Shown here in pieces: positions 25,109 to 34,836 of a DNA stretch of 64,000 nt. The notes under the pieces are model-generated. The model saw only the letters and a program-made list of their open reading frames with translations, was not told the DNA's origin and ran no database searches. Position 1 is the first letter of the stretch. Every line of letters starts with the position of its first letter. The translations under genes were made by a program, and so were the position numbers. This stretch comes from Ginsengibacter sp963792025 (GTDB taxonomy: Bacteria > Bacteroidota > Bacteroidia > Chitinophagales > Chitinophagaceae): the NCBI GenBank assembly GCA_963792025.1, contig CAWBUS010000003.1, forward strand, positions 248,001-312,000. The letters run 5' to 3'.

Positions 25109-26569
25109 TCAGTGTCTTACAAATACAAAAGTGAGTTCTCTTGTGGATTTTATGTCTTCACCATTTTTCTTTGCTGGGTTCCATTTTGCACCGCTTCGCA
25201 ACAGCCGGGTTGCCTCTGTTATAAAGGGTGTGTTCAAAAAATAAACAGGTTGAATGTTACTAATAGTACCGTTTTCATCGACATCAAACTTCATTACGGC
25301 TGACCCTGATTTAATGTTAGGATCAACATCTTTTGGAAACTGCATGTTTTTGGCTAAATATTCATCCCATCCCTGCTCACCTCCCGGATACTCTGCATCT
25401 GAATTCGGAGCAATATTTGAATCCGAGGAAGTATTAACTATACCTTGGGCATTATTTCCAGAGTTTAAATTTTGCAACATAAAAACTAAAGCGATTATAA
25501 CTATTAAACCTCCTAAAAGATACAAATAAATTTTTGGGTTCCGCCAAAACTGGGTTTTACGTCCCTTTTCTCCCCCGCTCGTGTCTAATTGATTTATTAA
25601 ATGTTGTGCTTTCTCCTTAAATAGGCCGATTTTGGTTTCACTTAGATATTTCCTATAGGATGATACAGTGTTTACTCTTATAGCCTCTTTCCAAGACCGA
25701 TCTTCCTGCTCCACAATTAACGAACGTTCATTTTGGGCACGTAGTCCCTGATTTTTCTTTTCAATTCCTTCGAACTTATTAATCGCGTCCAAGGACTCCT
25801 GTTTGTAATTACCGTTTGGGTATTCATTTAAATATTCTTCAAACGCATTTAAAGTATCTTCACTCCTTGTTCTTTCCCACAGCCGCTGTTCAGCTTCCTC
25901 ATTTTTTTGTTTGGCCTCCAATTCTTTTAAAAGTTGCCGGGCATCGTCGCTATGCAAACCATTTACTGATTCATCGATGTATTTTGTGTAGGAGAAAATC
26001 GAATTTGTTTTTACAGCCTCTTGCCATAGCCTTTGTTCTTTTTGCTTTTGCTCTTCTATTTTCATTTGTAGCTGCTTCTGTTCCTCTTCGCTTTTATTCT
26101 TCAAATATTCTTTATCCTGTATCCTTTTAATTGCAGACTTTAATCCTTCATATATACTTTCATAAGCTTCGTCTTTACTATTCCATAATGTAACTGGCTT
26201 ACCATTTTGCGGCAGCGCCTGCAATGATGCAAGATCAGTTTCTCTCCAACCAGACGGCTTAAGAATTACCGGAATTACTATACTTTCTCCTTTGTGATGT
26301 CTTTCCAACGCATTACTAACTTCCTTGTTATAGAAATAATCTGACGCAAGGGAATTTGCGCTCACTAGTAACAGAAATATTTCAGCCGTATGAAGGGCTT
26401 GTTTAATCTCATTTTCCCAAACCTGACCGGGTATAATTTCACCGTCATACCATATTTTAATTGACTGGTTATTTTCTAAGGGCCATAAGAATATTCTAAG
26501 ATCGTTCAAAAAGTCAGTGTCTTTTCGGGAATAAGCAATAAAAATTTTAATGATTTTAGAAGTCTCCAT
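25109..26569 (-). CDS. TIR - coiled coil - TM - TonB C-terminal domain protein
   Basis: A 486-residue protein combining four parts. TIR domain (1-150): FIAYSRKDTDFLNDLRIFL, WYDGEIIPGQVWENEIKQALHTAEIFLLLVSANSLASDYFYNKEVSNALERH...VIPVILKPSGW, with the catalytic-type Glu at E83. Helical region 150-340 rich in EEQKQKEQ, holding three W..A/R....T..SY.KYL.E...G repeats (about 181-217, 230-264, 292-328). A single membrane helix (346-365). Then a periplasmic domain (about 392-486) with YPGGEQGWDEYLAKNMQFPKDV...SGSAVMKFDVDENGTISNIQPV...ATRLLRSGAKWNPAKKNGED, the TonB C-terminal fold. TIR domains of this type are NADases or nucleotide cyclases in immunity or signalling; TonB domains contact outer-membrane receptors. 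Function here is inference. It stands alone. Confidence 0.85.
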   Translation of the reverse strand: METSKIIKIFIAYSRKDTDFLNDLRIFLWPLENNQSIKIWYDGEIIPGQVWENEIKQALHTAEIFLLLVSANSLASDYFYNKEVSNALERHHKGESIVIPVILKPSGWRETDLASLQALPQNGKPVTLWNSKDEAYESIYEGLKSAIKRIQDKEYLKNKSEEEQKQLQMKIEEQKQKEQRLWQEAVKTNSIFSYTKYIDESVNGLHSDDARQLLKELEAKQKNEEAEQRLWERTRSEDTLNAFEEYLNEYPNGNYKQESLDAINKFEGIEKKNQGLRAQNERSLIVEQEDRSWKEAIRVNTVSSYRKYLSETKIGLFKEKAQHLINQLDTSGGEKGRKTQFWRNPKIYLYLLGGLIVIIALVFMLQNLNSGNNAQGIVNTSSDSNIAPNSDAEYPGGEQGWDEYLAKNMQFPKDVDPNIKSGSAVMKFDVDENGTISNIQPVYFLNTPFITEATRLLRSGAKWNPAKKNGEDIKSTRELTFVFVRH

Positions 26570-27373
26570 GAAGTAAATATTGCTCGTGTGTCAATGCAAC
26601 TACCAATCTAAAAATACCGTTTTTATTTAGCTCATCCAATACTTTTTTGGGAAATTTCCTCCCGCTGCACTTAGTGTGCTTATAAACGTTAGTTGCGCTA
26701 TCCTTATGAGTTGCAAACATCAGGACAGCTGGCCTTAATTATTGAAACATGCTGCAGATAGGTTGGGGATAAGCGTTTGAGTTTTCTAAGGAATCATTGG
26801 GAACCGCTCATGAAGTTTGAATTTTAGTCTCCGGGGTGCTGGCTCTTTTTCGCGAGCCTACAACTGCCACTCGTGAGACCTGTCTGGTCTCCTCAGGCTG
26901 ACCGGGAACTCGGCCTCGTTAAGGATTTATTCGGGTAGGTATCTGAGATCAACTTCGTTTAAGCAATTCTCAGAGCCTTCAAAAATATTCTCGGTCAGCC
27001 TGTCCTGACCAATGGATTACCTATTTTATTTTAGCCGATTCTGATTTGATAAAACATCTTCCAATTAATTTTATAGATTAATCCGAGGCCGTGTCTCTTA
27101 TAATCCGGGGCCGTGTCAATCCAAGGCCGTGTCTCTCCTCCGAGCTTTGAAGCTTAGCACAGCACGGCCGGCGAGACTCTTATCCTGGCCGGTGTCCCCA
27201 CCGGACATTGAAGCTGGATGGTGAGGACACCATCCACGGGTCGGGGCTTTTGTCATCGTCAATTACCAATATCTTATTCATAGCACTCAAGTGTGCAAAT
27301 TGCATGCGGGTATTATTAATTTTCGCAAATAATCAATAATTAAAAGTTAAATGCAATTATTGCTCCCAAAATT
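26570..27373. other. Gene-free region with structured repeats
   Basis: No gene. It contains an 11-bp inverted repeat CAGGCTGACCG (26894-26904) / CGGTCAGCCTG (26992-27002), a GAGACC-GGTCTC hairpin at about 26876-26890, a CTGAGA / TCTCAG hairpin (about 26943-26973), and three tandem-like copies of AATCCGAGGCCGTGTC (27080, 27102, 27118). At 27190-27236 there is a GGTGTCC / GGACACC structure. These may be worn repeats or a non-coding RNA locus. Confidence 0.5.
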
Positions 27374-27484
27374 GGCGCCAGTATCTCCCTCCCCCGAACT
27401 ATAAAAAAGTAACGCGGGCTCAGGTTTGGTAACTTTGCCTGTTGCGTTAGCTATACCTCCCGTAAAACGGGACTAGTTGTGCCG
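27374..27484. repeat. R3 repeat, diverged copy
   Basis: Shares GCCAGTATCTC, GAACTATAAAAAAGT and TTGCGTTAGCTATAC with R3 copies 1 and 2, and a CCCGTAAAACGGG hairpin near the right end. From 27485 to 27751 no gene is apparent apart from an N-terminal extension of the receptor frame. Confidence 0.55.
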
Positions 27485-27751
27485 TGCAAAGTTCACTGAG
27501 CCGCACAAAAGCAAACGTATCTTTATCTGCTGGCGAACAGAACACAAAAGAATCTGCATGTAGCTTCCGAATTTTATTTTTAATGGCAAGAAACGTATAC
27601 GTATAAAATTGATTTCTTTTAAACCTGTACTTCCATTCCCTGTTGGAAGATGTTGCCGAAAATAAAGTTTTCTCATTTCGTAAATGCTTTTTCCCAAATA
27701 AGCAAACGTTTCTTTAATGCCCGGCTCACATTTGCTGAAAATAAAGATGCA

Positions 27752-29926
27752 ATGTGCAATAAAAAAATTATGATCGTTACGGTGGCGATATTATGTTCCG
27801 TAACCGCAATGGCCCAAAAAATAGACTCAATCAAAACGTTGAAAGAGATTATAGTAACCGGTTATAAAACCGTAAATGGTGTAGGCCATTTATTGGATAC
27901 AAAAGATGGAATTATTTACGCAGGGAAAAAAAATGAAGTAATTATTGTAGATAGCCTGGACGCAAATAAAACAATTAACAACACGCGGCAAATACTCGGG
28001 AGAATACCGGGCCTGAATATTGTCGAGAGCGAAAGCAGTGGATTTACCGCTAACGGAATTGGAACAAGAGGCTTAGACCCCAACCAGAGTATTGAAATGA
28101 ACACACGGCAAAATGGTTATAACATTAGTGCTGACGTGTATGGTTATAACGAGGCATATTATATTCCTCCGATGGAAGCTGTAAAAAGAATTGAAATGGT
28201 GAGAGGCGCCGCTTCTTTACAGTTCGGTGCACAGTTTGGAGGACTGGTAAATTATATAACGGAAGATGCACCCCGGGAAAAGCCCTTTCAATTTATAACT
28301 TCCCAAACTATTGGCAGTTTTGGAATGTATCACTCTTTTAACTCGATAGGAGGCAATTATAAAAAAATAAGTTACTACGGTTTTCTGCAATATAGAAATA
28401 TGGATGGCTACAGGCCCAACAGCCAGCAATGGCAGCTTTCCGGCTTTGGAAAAGTTCAATATACACCATCTTCAAAACTAAACACGGGCATTGAGTATTC
28501 CCTGCTCCGCAATAAAATACAAATGCCAGGGGGTTTAACTGACAGTCTTTTTAATGCGAATCCAAAAGCTTCCATAAGAGCAAGAAACTGGTTGAAGAGT
28601 CCCTGGAATATTGTAAGCAATGATATAAATTTTAATCCGTCAGAAAATACAACCTTCAGTTTAAAAACCACGTATCTTTTTAGCAATCGCTCTTTGGTTT
28701 GGCGCAATGAAGATGGCGGCCCTGGTATATTAGACACTATTGATCCCGCCACCGGCGAATTTGTGCCAAGAGAAGTGGAAAGTGAAGATATGCATAGCAT
28801 AACAACAGAAGCACGATTCTCTGCCAACTATCAATTGGGAAAAAATAAATCCACATTAGCAGGCGGTGCCAGGATTTCTTACGCGTGGTTTAAACGGTTA
28901 GACGGTGGCGAAGGTACCACCGGCAGCGATTTTGATTTATCTGTCACCGGCGATTATGAAAACGATCTGAATTTTACCACATTAAATATTGCTCCGTTTG
29001 TTGAAAATATTTTCAGGGTGGGAAAAAATTTTAGTATAACACCAGGCGTAAGATTTGAATATTTGAAAAGTACCTCAAAAGGATATGCCACCAACGACAA
29101 TGTAAAACAAGTAGCTGACGAAGTGCGCACGAGGACGTTTCCCTTATTGGGCATTGGACTGGAATATAAGCCATCCGGCAATACAAGTATATATGGCAAC
29201 ATCAGCCAGGCTTATCGTCCCATTGACTACAGCCAGTTGCAACCCTTTGGTGTAGCGTCAAAGATCGACCCCCGTTTAAAAGATGCTTATGGTTTTAATT
29301 CTGATTTAGGTTACAGGGGTACTATAAAACAGTACCTGAATTTTGATGTAAGTTTATTTTACCTGGAGTATAACAACCGGATTGGTGTGGTGCTGAAAAC
29401 AGACGCAGCAACCGGCCTTGCGTATTCGTACCGGACCAATTTTGCTAACAGTGTGCATAAAGGCGTGGAATCATACGTTGAATTTAATATCTTAAAATAT
29501 TTAAATGAGAAATCAAAACAGGGATTAAGCATTTTTAATTCATTCTCCTACATTGATGCAAAATATACCAGCGGTGAATATAAAGGAAACAGGGTTGAAG
29601 AGGCTGCAAGAGATATCGAACGTTTTGGTATCATTTATAACAACAAACATTTCTCCTCCACATTCCAGGTTAATTATATTGGCGATGCCTTTGGCGATGC
29701 CAGCAATGTAAGAGTAAGCGATGATCCGATAGCGGGGTACATTCCGGCTTATACTGTTTTAGATTTAAGCGCAGCATATAAAATTAATAACTACACAATA
29801 AAATTCGGTGTCAATAATCTTGCAGACAAAGCTTATTTTACCAGGAGAACAGATGAATATCCCGGTCCCGGAATTATACCGGCAGTAGGGCGAAGTTTTT
29901 ATGCAGGATTGAGCGCTAAATTTTAA
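27752..29926 (+). CDS. TonB-dependent outer-membrane receptor (FecA-like)
   Basis: A 724-residue outer-membrane receptor from ATG 27752, chosen because it places the signal peptide (CNKKIMIVTVAILCSVTAMA) at the start. The plug domain (about 20-165) includes LKEIIVTGYK and INNTRQILGRIPGLNIVESESSGFTANGIGTRGLDPNQSIEMNTRQNGYNISADVYGYNEAYYIPPMEAVKRIEMVRGAASLQFGAQFGGLVNY, highly like Fe(3+)-dicitrate receptor FecA. The barrel ends with NNYTIKFGVNNLADKAYFTRRTDEYPGPGIIPAVGRSFYAGLSAKF. No N-terminal signalling extension or carboxypeptidase-like domain, so it is not a SusC protein. Predicted substrate is a ferric chelate; not proven. No SusD or FecR gene is adjacent. Confidence 0.9.
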   Translation: MCNKKIMIVTVAILCSVTAMAQKIDSIKTLKEIIVTGYKTVNGVGHLLDTKDGIIYAGKKNEVIIVDSLDANKTINNTRQILGRIPGLNIVESESSGFTANGIGTRGLDPNQSIEMNTRQNGYNISADVYGYNEAYYIPPMEAVKRIEMVRGAASLQFGAQFGGLVNYITEDAPREKPFQFITSQTIGSFGMYHSFNSIGGNYKKISYYGFLQYRNMDGYRPNSQQWQLSGFGKVQYTPSSKLNTGIEYSLLRNKIQMPGGLTDSLFNANPKASIRARNWLKSPWNIVSNDINFNPSENTTFSLKTTYLFSNRSLVWRNEDGGPGILDTIDPATGEFVPREVESEDMHSITTEARFSANYQLGKNKSTLAGGARISYAWFKRLDGGEGTTGSDFDLSVTGDYENDLNFTTLNIAPFVENIFRVGKNFSITPGVRFEYLKSTSKGYATNDNVKQVADEVRTRTFPLLGIGLEYKPSGNTSIYGNISQAYRPIDYSQLQPFGVASKIDPRLKDAYGFNSDLGYRGTIKQYLNFDVSLFYLEYNNRIGVVLKTDAATGLAYSYRTNFANSVHKGVESYVEFNILKYLNEKSKQGLSIFNSFSYIDAKYTSGEYKGNRVEEAARDIERFGIIYNNKHFSSTFQVNYIGDAFGDASNVRVSDDPIAGYIPAYTVLDLSAAYKINNYTIKFGVNNLADKAYFTRRTDEYPGPGIIPAVGRSFYAGLSAKF

Positions 29927-29988
29927 GAAATGATTATCACAGGTTAAATGCATAGCGTGTAATAGCCGGATTGCCAGGAGTCGACTCT

Positions 29989-30044
29989 TTTAGCGCTCAC
30001 TGCCTTTGTCGGTTAGCCTTTGGCGTTAGTAATACCTGAACTTG
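29989..30044. repeat. R3 repeat, short diverged copy
   Basis: TTTAGCGCTCACTGCCTTTGTCGG...TTGGCGTTAGTAATACC matches the R3 core loosely. The gap 29927-30218 has no gene. Confidence 0.45.
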
Positions 30045-30218
30045 TAATCTTTAACTTTTGGCTGCTTTAATTTTCCTTCAGTTGGATCAAATATAGGATG
30101 GCAGATTTGATATTAAATATTACTAAGTGGCATATATTCAGTGTATAAAAGTTTTCCAGGCAATAATAGATGGGGTATAATTGAAAATAGGTATTGTTTA
30201 CTGCTTTTGCTCTCTGCC

Positions 30219-32462
30219 CTACTCTTTTATATTCTTCAGTTCATCCAATGTCCAGGCTTTATTCCTGGCAGCATTTATTTTCCTGAGCGCTTTCACTTCT
30301 TTTGAAGTAACCACAGGAGAAGGAGTGTTTTTATTTTTAGCTGAATTACCAAACTGGTAACGGGCATAGCTTAACACATTGGCAATCCAATCGTCATCAT
30401 TGGCAGCCATGGAGGGCATTCCTCCTGAATAAGTTTTGCCGTTTACCGAGCCTGTTAATCCGTTTAGCAAGATCCTGATGGCAGTATTTTTTTCGGTAAA
30501 TTGTAAGGGCAATGCACCTGCCAGCGGCGGGGCGGCCATTTCGTTTACACCTATAGATAGCCCTTTTCCATCAGCACCATGGCAGTTAGCGCACAGCGAC
30601 CTGAATATTACTGCGCCATCCAGGATATCTTCTTTATCTCTCCGGGCCATGTTGCCAAGCCTGCCCGAAAGTTCGCCCACCAGTTTGTTATTATCAAGCG
30701 CATTTTTCGTTGCCACCAGCATTTGGTTACCGGAATTTTGCTGTACCATTTCTTTTACAATGGCTTTCGCTTTATCCGAAGAACTGCTATACATAGAGAG
30801 TAATACCTGCACACGAACATCATAGCTTGCATCGTCTTTAAGTTTGGCTATAGCATCAATCATCTCGCTATCATTAGTTTTAAGAAATGATTCACTGATC
30901 CACACGGCAGTTCTTCTTACCTGCGGATCGTGGTCCTGCAATGCTTGTATCAAAAGATCCTTGTCTATTGCATCCAGTCCTTCTAACGTCCACAAAGCGT
31001 GTATGCGTGCCAGTTGGTTAGTATCATTTGCAGGAACGCCTTGCCCGCCTGTAGCAATGGCTTTTAAAGCCGGAACTACGGATCGATCACCGCGGATGAC
31101 AATTAATTTTTGCGCATTATCACGCCACCAGCCATTAGGATTACCAAGGTAATTTACCAATGCAGCAGAAGATTCATTGAGCATGTTTGGTTTGGGATCA
31201 CTTTTCATACCGTCGTACACCACTCTGTAGATACGGCCACGGTCTATATTTTTAGCAAGCCCGAGGCTATCTATTTTATGACGCAAAAAACTTCCTCCTT
31301 TAGTCCAGCTTCCCTGTTGAATAATTCCGCGATACATATCTACAATGTATAAATTACCATCGGGCCCGGTAGCGCTGTTTACAGGCCGAAAATTCATATC
31401 GGACGAAGAAATAAATTCCATGCTGTCGTAAGCGTTTTTAAGAAACGTTTTACCTTTTACATCAGTCACTTTCGCTCTTCTTACTATTCTTCCTACCGGC
31501 TCACAAACAATATAATCTCCCATAAAATCCTTTGGCAGCGCATCTCCCCTAAAAATAGACTGGCCGCATGAAGCCGTAAAATGATTCAGTGTATTATTTG
31601 GGCGCAACCTTTCATTGCCACCTTGTACATCGGGCGTTGCAATGATGGGCCATACAGCCTGGAACGACGGGGCAAACTGGTCGTCGAAATCAAGCCTTCC
31701 ATACACAGGGTTGATCTGAAATCCTAATACCGGCGTTTCTCCCCCTGCGCTGGAGAAGAATAAACGTCCGTAATTATCATGGGTTAAACCCCATTGCCCA
31801 TTTACTCCGCTTGCAATGCTGTCCACTTTTATCACACCGTTAGTATACCGAAAACGCACGGGGTCGTAAGTCATATACATCCAGTTATCGAGATTCCAAT
31901 CGAGCCCGCTGCGCTGGTGTTCCATATTGGCATCGCTGGGTACATAGTTTTCTTTATTATACACCACTTTTTTCTGGTCGGCTTTACCATCGCCATTTGT
32001 ATCGCTGTAACTCGTTATCTTAATTGAATTCGTTTCATTTACCAGCAACTCATTTCCGACGCTTTGCATCATGCGGGGTAATAAAAGACTATCTACAAAC
32101 ACACTGCTCTTATCCATTTTTCCATCATTGTTAGTATCCTCCAGCAACATGATCCTGCTCCATGGCAACTGTTCGCCGGTGGCATCTGCATCTTTCATGT
32201 ACGTAAGCATTTCGGCCACATACATTCTGCCGTTGCCATCCCATGTAATGGCCACGGGATCTTTAATCATGGGTTCGCTGGCTACCAGTTCCAAATGATA
32301 TCCTTTTGGAAGATACATAGTCTTCATACTTTCTTCAGGAGATAAGTACGCTGATGAAGGATGTGGATTAAAGGCCGGCTCCCGGTTATCATTTTTTGAG
32401 CCACACCTGATTACCAGTAACGATAGACATAACAGGGCAACGAATTGTAATTTGATGTTCAT
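30219..32462 (-). CDS. PVC-type dehydrogenase with HEAT-like repeats and cytochrome c
   Basis: A 747-residue exported lipoprotein (LLCLSLLVIRCG, Cys 20). N-terminal beta-propeller of the membrane-bound dehydrogenase/DUF7133 kind: LVASEPMIKDPVAITWDGNGRMYVAEM, WSRIMLLEDTNNDGKMDKSSVF, GPDGNLYIVDMYRGIIQQG. Then a helical HEAT-like section (about 450-600, ALQDHDPQVRRTAVWISES) and a C-terminal cytochrome c domain with heme motif CANCH at 624-628 and the Met ligand candidate GGMPSM. This architecture is the PVC-type (Planctomycetes-Verrucomicrobia) sugar dehydrogenase-like group, common in Bacteroidota and linked to oxidation of sugars. It is followed on the same strand upstream by a ThuA gene and probably forms a unit with it. 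Confidence 0.88.
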   Translation of the reverse strand: MNIKLQFVALLCLSLLVIRCGSKNDNREPAFNPHPSSAYLSPEESMKTMYLPKGYHLELVASEPMIKDPVAITWDGNGRMYVAEMLTYMKDADATGEQLPWSRIMLLEDTNNDGKMDKSSVFVDSLLLPRMMQSVGNELLVNETNSIKITSYSDTNGDGKADQKKVVYNKENYVPSDANMEHQRSGLDWNLDNWMYMTYDPVRFRYTNGVIKVDSIASGVNGQWGLTHDNYGRLFFSSAGGETPVLGFQINPVYGRLDFDDQFAPSFQAVWPIIATPDVQGGNERLRPNNTLNHFTASCGQSIFRGDALPKDFMGDYIVCEPVGRIVRRAKVTDVKGKTFLKNAYDSMEFISSSDMNFRPVNSATGPDGNLYIVDMYRGIIQQGSWTKGGSFLRHKIDSLGLAKNIDRGRIYRVVYDGMKSDPKPNMLNESSAALVNYLGNPNGWWRDNAQKLIVIRGDRSVVPALKAIATGGQGVPANDTNQLARIHALWTLEGLDAIDKDLLIQALQDHDPQVRRTAVWISESFLKTNDSEMIDAIAKLKDDASYDVRVQVLLSMYSSSSDKAKAIVKEMVQQNSGNQMLVATKNALDNNKLVGELSGRLGNMARRDKEDILDGAVIFRSLCANCHGADGKGLSIGVNEMAAPPLAGALPLQFTEKNTAIRILLNGLTGSVNGKTYSGGMPSMAANDDDWIANVLSYARYQFGNSAKNKNTPSPVVTSKEVKALRKINAARNKAWTLDELKNIKE

Positions 32463-32505
32463 TTAGTTTGTTGAATTTTATAGCTGTAACAATTGCGGAA
32501 TTTCG

Positions 32506-33291
32506 TTATCCAACTTTAAGCTTACCATGATGCTTTATGCCCATAGCATAAATTATTCCCCCGAGAATATGCCGCAGGTAAACAGGATCGGTGTAAGATT
32601 CATCAACATGTCCTAACTCAGTGTAGAAAGACCGGCCGCCATCATACTCATGATACCAGGCCATAGGGTGATGGCCCATAGGTTTTATTTTGCCAAGGTT
32701 ATAACTCTTTTCGTCAATGGTAATCAGTTCATGAAGACCTGTTGCCATCCATTTAAAACTATACCACTCGTCTTTGCGTATCCAGGGGTTGGGCAGTTCT
32801 TCGGTAGAAATATTATTTTTATCAACAATGTTGAGCGTAGCAACCTGTTGAGCAGGATGGGCACCAAAATAAGCGCCTACAAGATTGCCATACCACGGCC
32901 AGTTGTATTCACAATCGGTGGCTGCATGAATGCCCATGAACCCCCCGCCCGATTCTATATATTTTTTAAAGGCTTCCTGTTGCTCATCGTTTAATATATC
33001 TCCTGTGGTGCTTAAAAAAATTACGGCTTTATATTGTTTTAAATTTTCAGCATTTATTTTATCGGCATCGAGAGTTGTATCTACATCAAAATTATTTTCA
33101 GCACCCAACTTTTGAATGGCTACCAGGCCCACCGCAATAGAGCTGTGGTGATATCCCGCGGTTTTATAAAATACCAATATCCGCGGATTCTGCTTTGCTG
33201 AAACAGCACTTATGTTAAAGATTGTAAATGCAAGCATGGCTACTATTATTTGCACGCCACGGATGCAGTTGATTTTTTTTTGATGTATCAT
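32506..33291 (-). CDS. ThuA-domain protein (trehalose utilisation-like)
   Basis: A 261-residue secreted protein from ATG 33289-33291 (signal peptide VQIIVAMLAFTIFNISAVSA), with a ThuA fold: PRILVFYKTAGYHHSSIAVGLVAIQKLGAENNFDVDTT, YKAVIFLSTTGDILNDEQQEAFKKYIESGGGFMGIHAATDCEYNWPWYGNLVGAYFGAHP, and HPMAWYHEYDGGRSFYTELGHVDESYTDPVYLRHILGGIIYAMG. ThuA proteins are linked to trehalose/disaccharide and 3-keto-sugar catabolism and often sit with PVC-type dehydrogenases and Gfo/Idh/MocA oxidoreductases, as here (40082). The stop is 43 bp from the start of the downstream dehydrogenase gene, consistent with co-transcription. Confidence 0.88.
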   Translation of the reverse strand: MIHQKKINCIRGVQIIVAMLAFTIFNISAVSAKQNPRILVFYKTAGYHHSSIAVGLVAIQKLGAENNFDVDTTLDADKINAENLKQYKAVIFLSTTGDILNDEQQEAFKKYIESGGGFMGIHAATDCEYNWPWYGNLVGAYFGAHPAQQVATLNIVDKNNISTEELPNPWIRKDEWYSFKWMATGLHELITIDEKSYNLGKIKPMGHHPMAWYHEYDGGRSFYTELGHVDESYTDPVYLRHILGGIIYAMGIKHHGKLKVG

Positions 33292-33587
33292 TACTTTATG
33301 TTTTGAGGTTATTTGTTTCAAAGAGATATGCATAATTAAAGGAAACATGGAAAGGCATAAATTTAATTTCAGAGTAAAAGACACCAGGTTTTGAGCATCT
33401 GTCGGCAATCATTATAACAATTCAATAAAACAAACATAGATTTTTTTCAAAACATGAATAGAAATTATATTATGGAAACGTTTGCATACATTTTTTCAAA
33501 AGAGCATCTAATAAATAATTATGGTTTGAAAAACACTTTCCATTCGTATTGGGTTTCATTAAAATGTTGCAGGACAAATTTGCCCGA

Positions 33588-33774
33588 ATGTCCCGGCAGA
33601 GTTTCCCACTAACAAACATTCTGAATAAAAAGCAGCTTCCGGGAACCCTGATGCCGAAGTAACTTGCACATATCCGTCGCTTGACTTCCCTCCATTCGAA
33701 GTTCGTGTATGCGTCGGGGTTACACAGGCCGTTTTTAGCGATTGTAACTCTCTGCTGTGTAAACTCCGCAGGGA
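33588..33774. repeat. R1-like element, diverged (about 187 bp)
   Basis: Shares CTTCCGGGAACCCTGATGCCG and CGTCGGGGTTACACA with R1, and keeps the end symmetry (TCCCGGCAGAGTTT vs TCCCTGCGGAGTTT inverted) but a shorter interior. It fills most of the gap 33409-33819. Confidence 0.6.
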
Positions 33775-33819
33775 AATTTATTAATTTGTGTATTCACAAA
33801 ATAACTTTAAGAAAAAAGT

Positions 33820-34443
33820 CTATGGATTGATCATAATATGCGCACCATATGTTCCGGGATCCATGATCCAGGGCATACCGGCGGCAGACGGTTTTTCCGG
33901 GAGACCTGTGGTGGCTGCCGTTGCAAATGGGATATAAATGACAGAGCGCAAATAACCATTCTTAACCTCTCCACTGGTATAGTTCACATCTTCCTTTTTG
34001 GCAGTATACACGTATAATGCAGAAGGATCTTTAGGCATTTTCAACGTGCCTTCCTGTACTTCTTTTCCCCGTTCATCAAATAATTGTTTCTCCGTCATTC
34101 CCTGCTTTCTCAGTTCACGACCTCTTGCCATGAAAGATTCCAGTTCTTTACTGTAGCAGGCTACTGAAAACCCGGGTGAGCGGGGATTGTCTCCAAGACA
34201 GATCATTTCATTGGTGCCCTTTCTTAAAGTAACGAGTAGCGTATCGGCATCGTAGCCATAAACGGTGGAGCTATCTCTTTTTTCCGGCGGAGCAGCCAAT
34301 AATGCCAATTTTATTTGCATGTCTGCGGAAGGCAATATTTTTTTAACGGGAGCCACTTCCTTTTGAGTAATGGGTGTAGCTTTTTTATTATTGCATGCTG
34401 AACAAGTAATAACTGCTGCCAGGAACAAAAAGATAATTTTCAT
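33820..34443 (-). CDS. Lipoprotein of unknown function
   Basis: A 207-residue lipoprotein (signal VITCSAC, Cys about 17), conserved in Bacteroidota by my recollection of its pattern: MICLGDNPRSPGFSVACYSKELESFMARGRELRKQGM, EGTLKMPKDPSALYVYTAKKED, and the end MPWIMDPGTYGAHIMINP. It has no recognised catalytic motif. Isolated; downstream lies a R1-like repeat and upstream an R3 repeat. Confidence 0.7.
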   Translation of the reverse strand: MKIIFLFLAAVITCSACNNKKATPITQKEVAPVKKILPSADMQIKLALLAAPPEKRDSSTVYGYDADTLLVTLRKGTNEMICLGDNPRSPGFSVACYSKELESFMARGRELRKQGMTEKQLFDERGKEVQEGTLKMPKDPSALYVYTAKKEDVNYTSGEVKNGYLRSVIYIPFATAATTGLPEKPSAAGMPWIMDPGTYGAHIMINP

Positions 34444-34582
34444 AAAAACTATTTAGAAAGAATACCCGATAAAAAATATACAAGTGCAGGTCTTTTTAAA
34501 GTTAGAACTTATTATGCAATAGTGGCAATTTTCTTCCCAATGATGTCAGTAGAATGTCAAAACAGATGCTCTTGCTGTCCGC

Positions 34583-34680
34583 CTTGTGCCAGTATCTCTC
34601 TGGTTCCATTCGTCGAATTATAAAGAAGAATTGCAACCGTCGGTTTTGTCGTGTAGCCAGTAGCGTTAGCCATGCTTCCG
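34583..34680. repeat. R3 repeat, copy with both ends
   Basis: About 98 bp: GTGCCAGTATCTCTCTGG..CGTCGAATTATAAAGAAG..TTGTCGTGTAGCCAGTAGCGTTAGCCATGCTTCCG, aligned over its length with 10519-10622 and 27374-27484. The gap 34444-34836 holds no gene. Confidence 0.65.
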
Positions 34681-34836
34681 CGATTTACCATCCGGCGTTT
34701 CAACATTTATTTCTCAGCAGCGATTTCCGGTCATACGCGATATTATTAAAAAATGTCCACCAGAATCCTCTCCGTGTTGAAAACCAAATTTTAGCCGTTG
34801 TCATAAAGCCTTAAGCATTTAAGTTTAATTCAATGT

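Noticed and set aside
13000..27000. A prophage or conjugative element
   Set aside because: No phage structural, integrase or conjugation genes in the interval; small exported proteins only.
26830..27240. CRISPR array
   Set aside because: The three copies of AATCCGAGGCCGTGTC have irregular 6-22 bp gaps and no cas genes; not an array.
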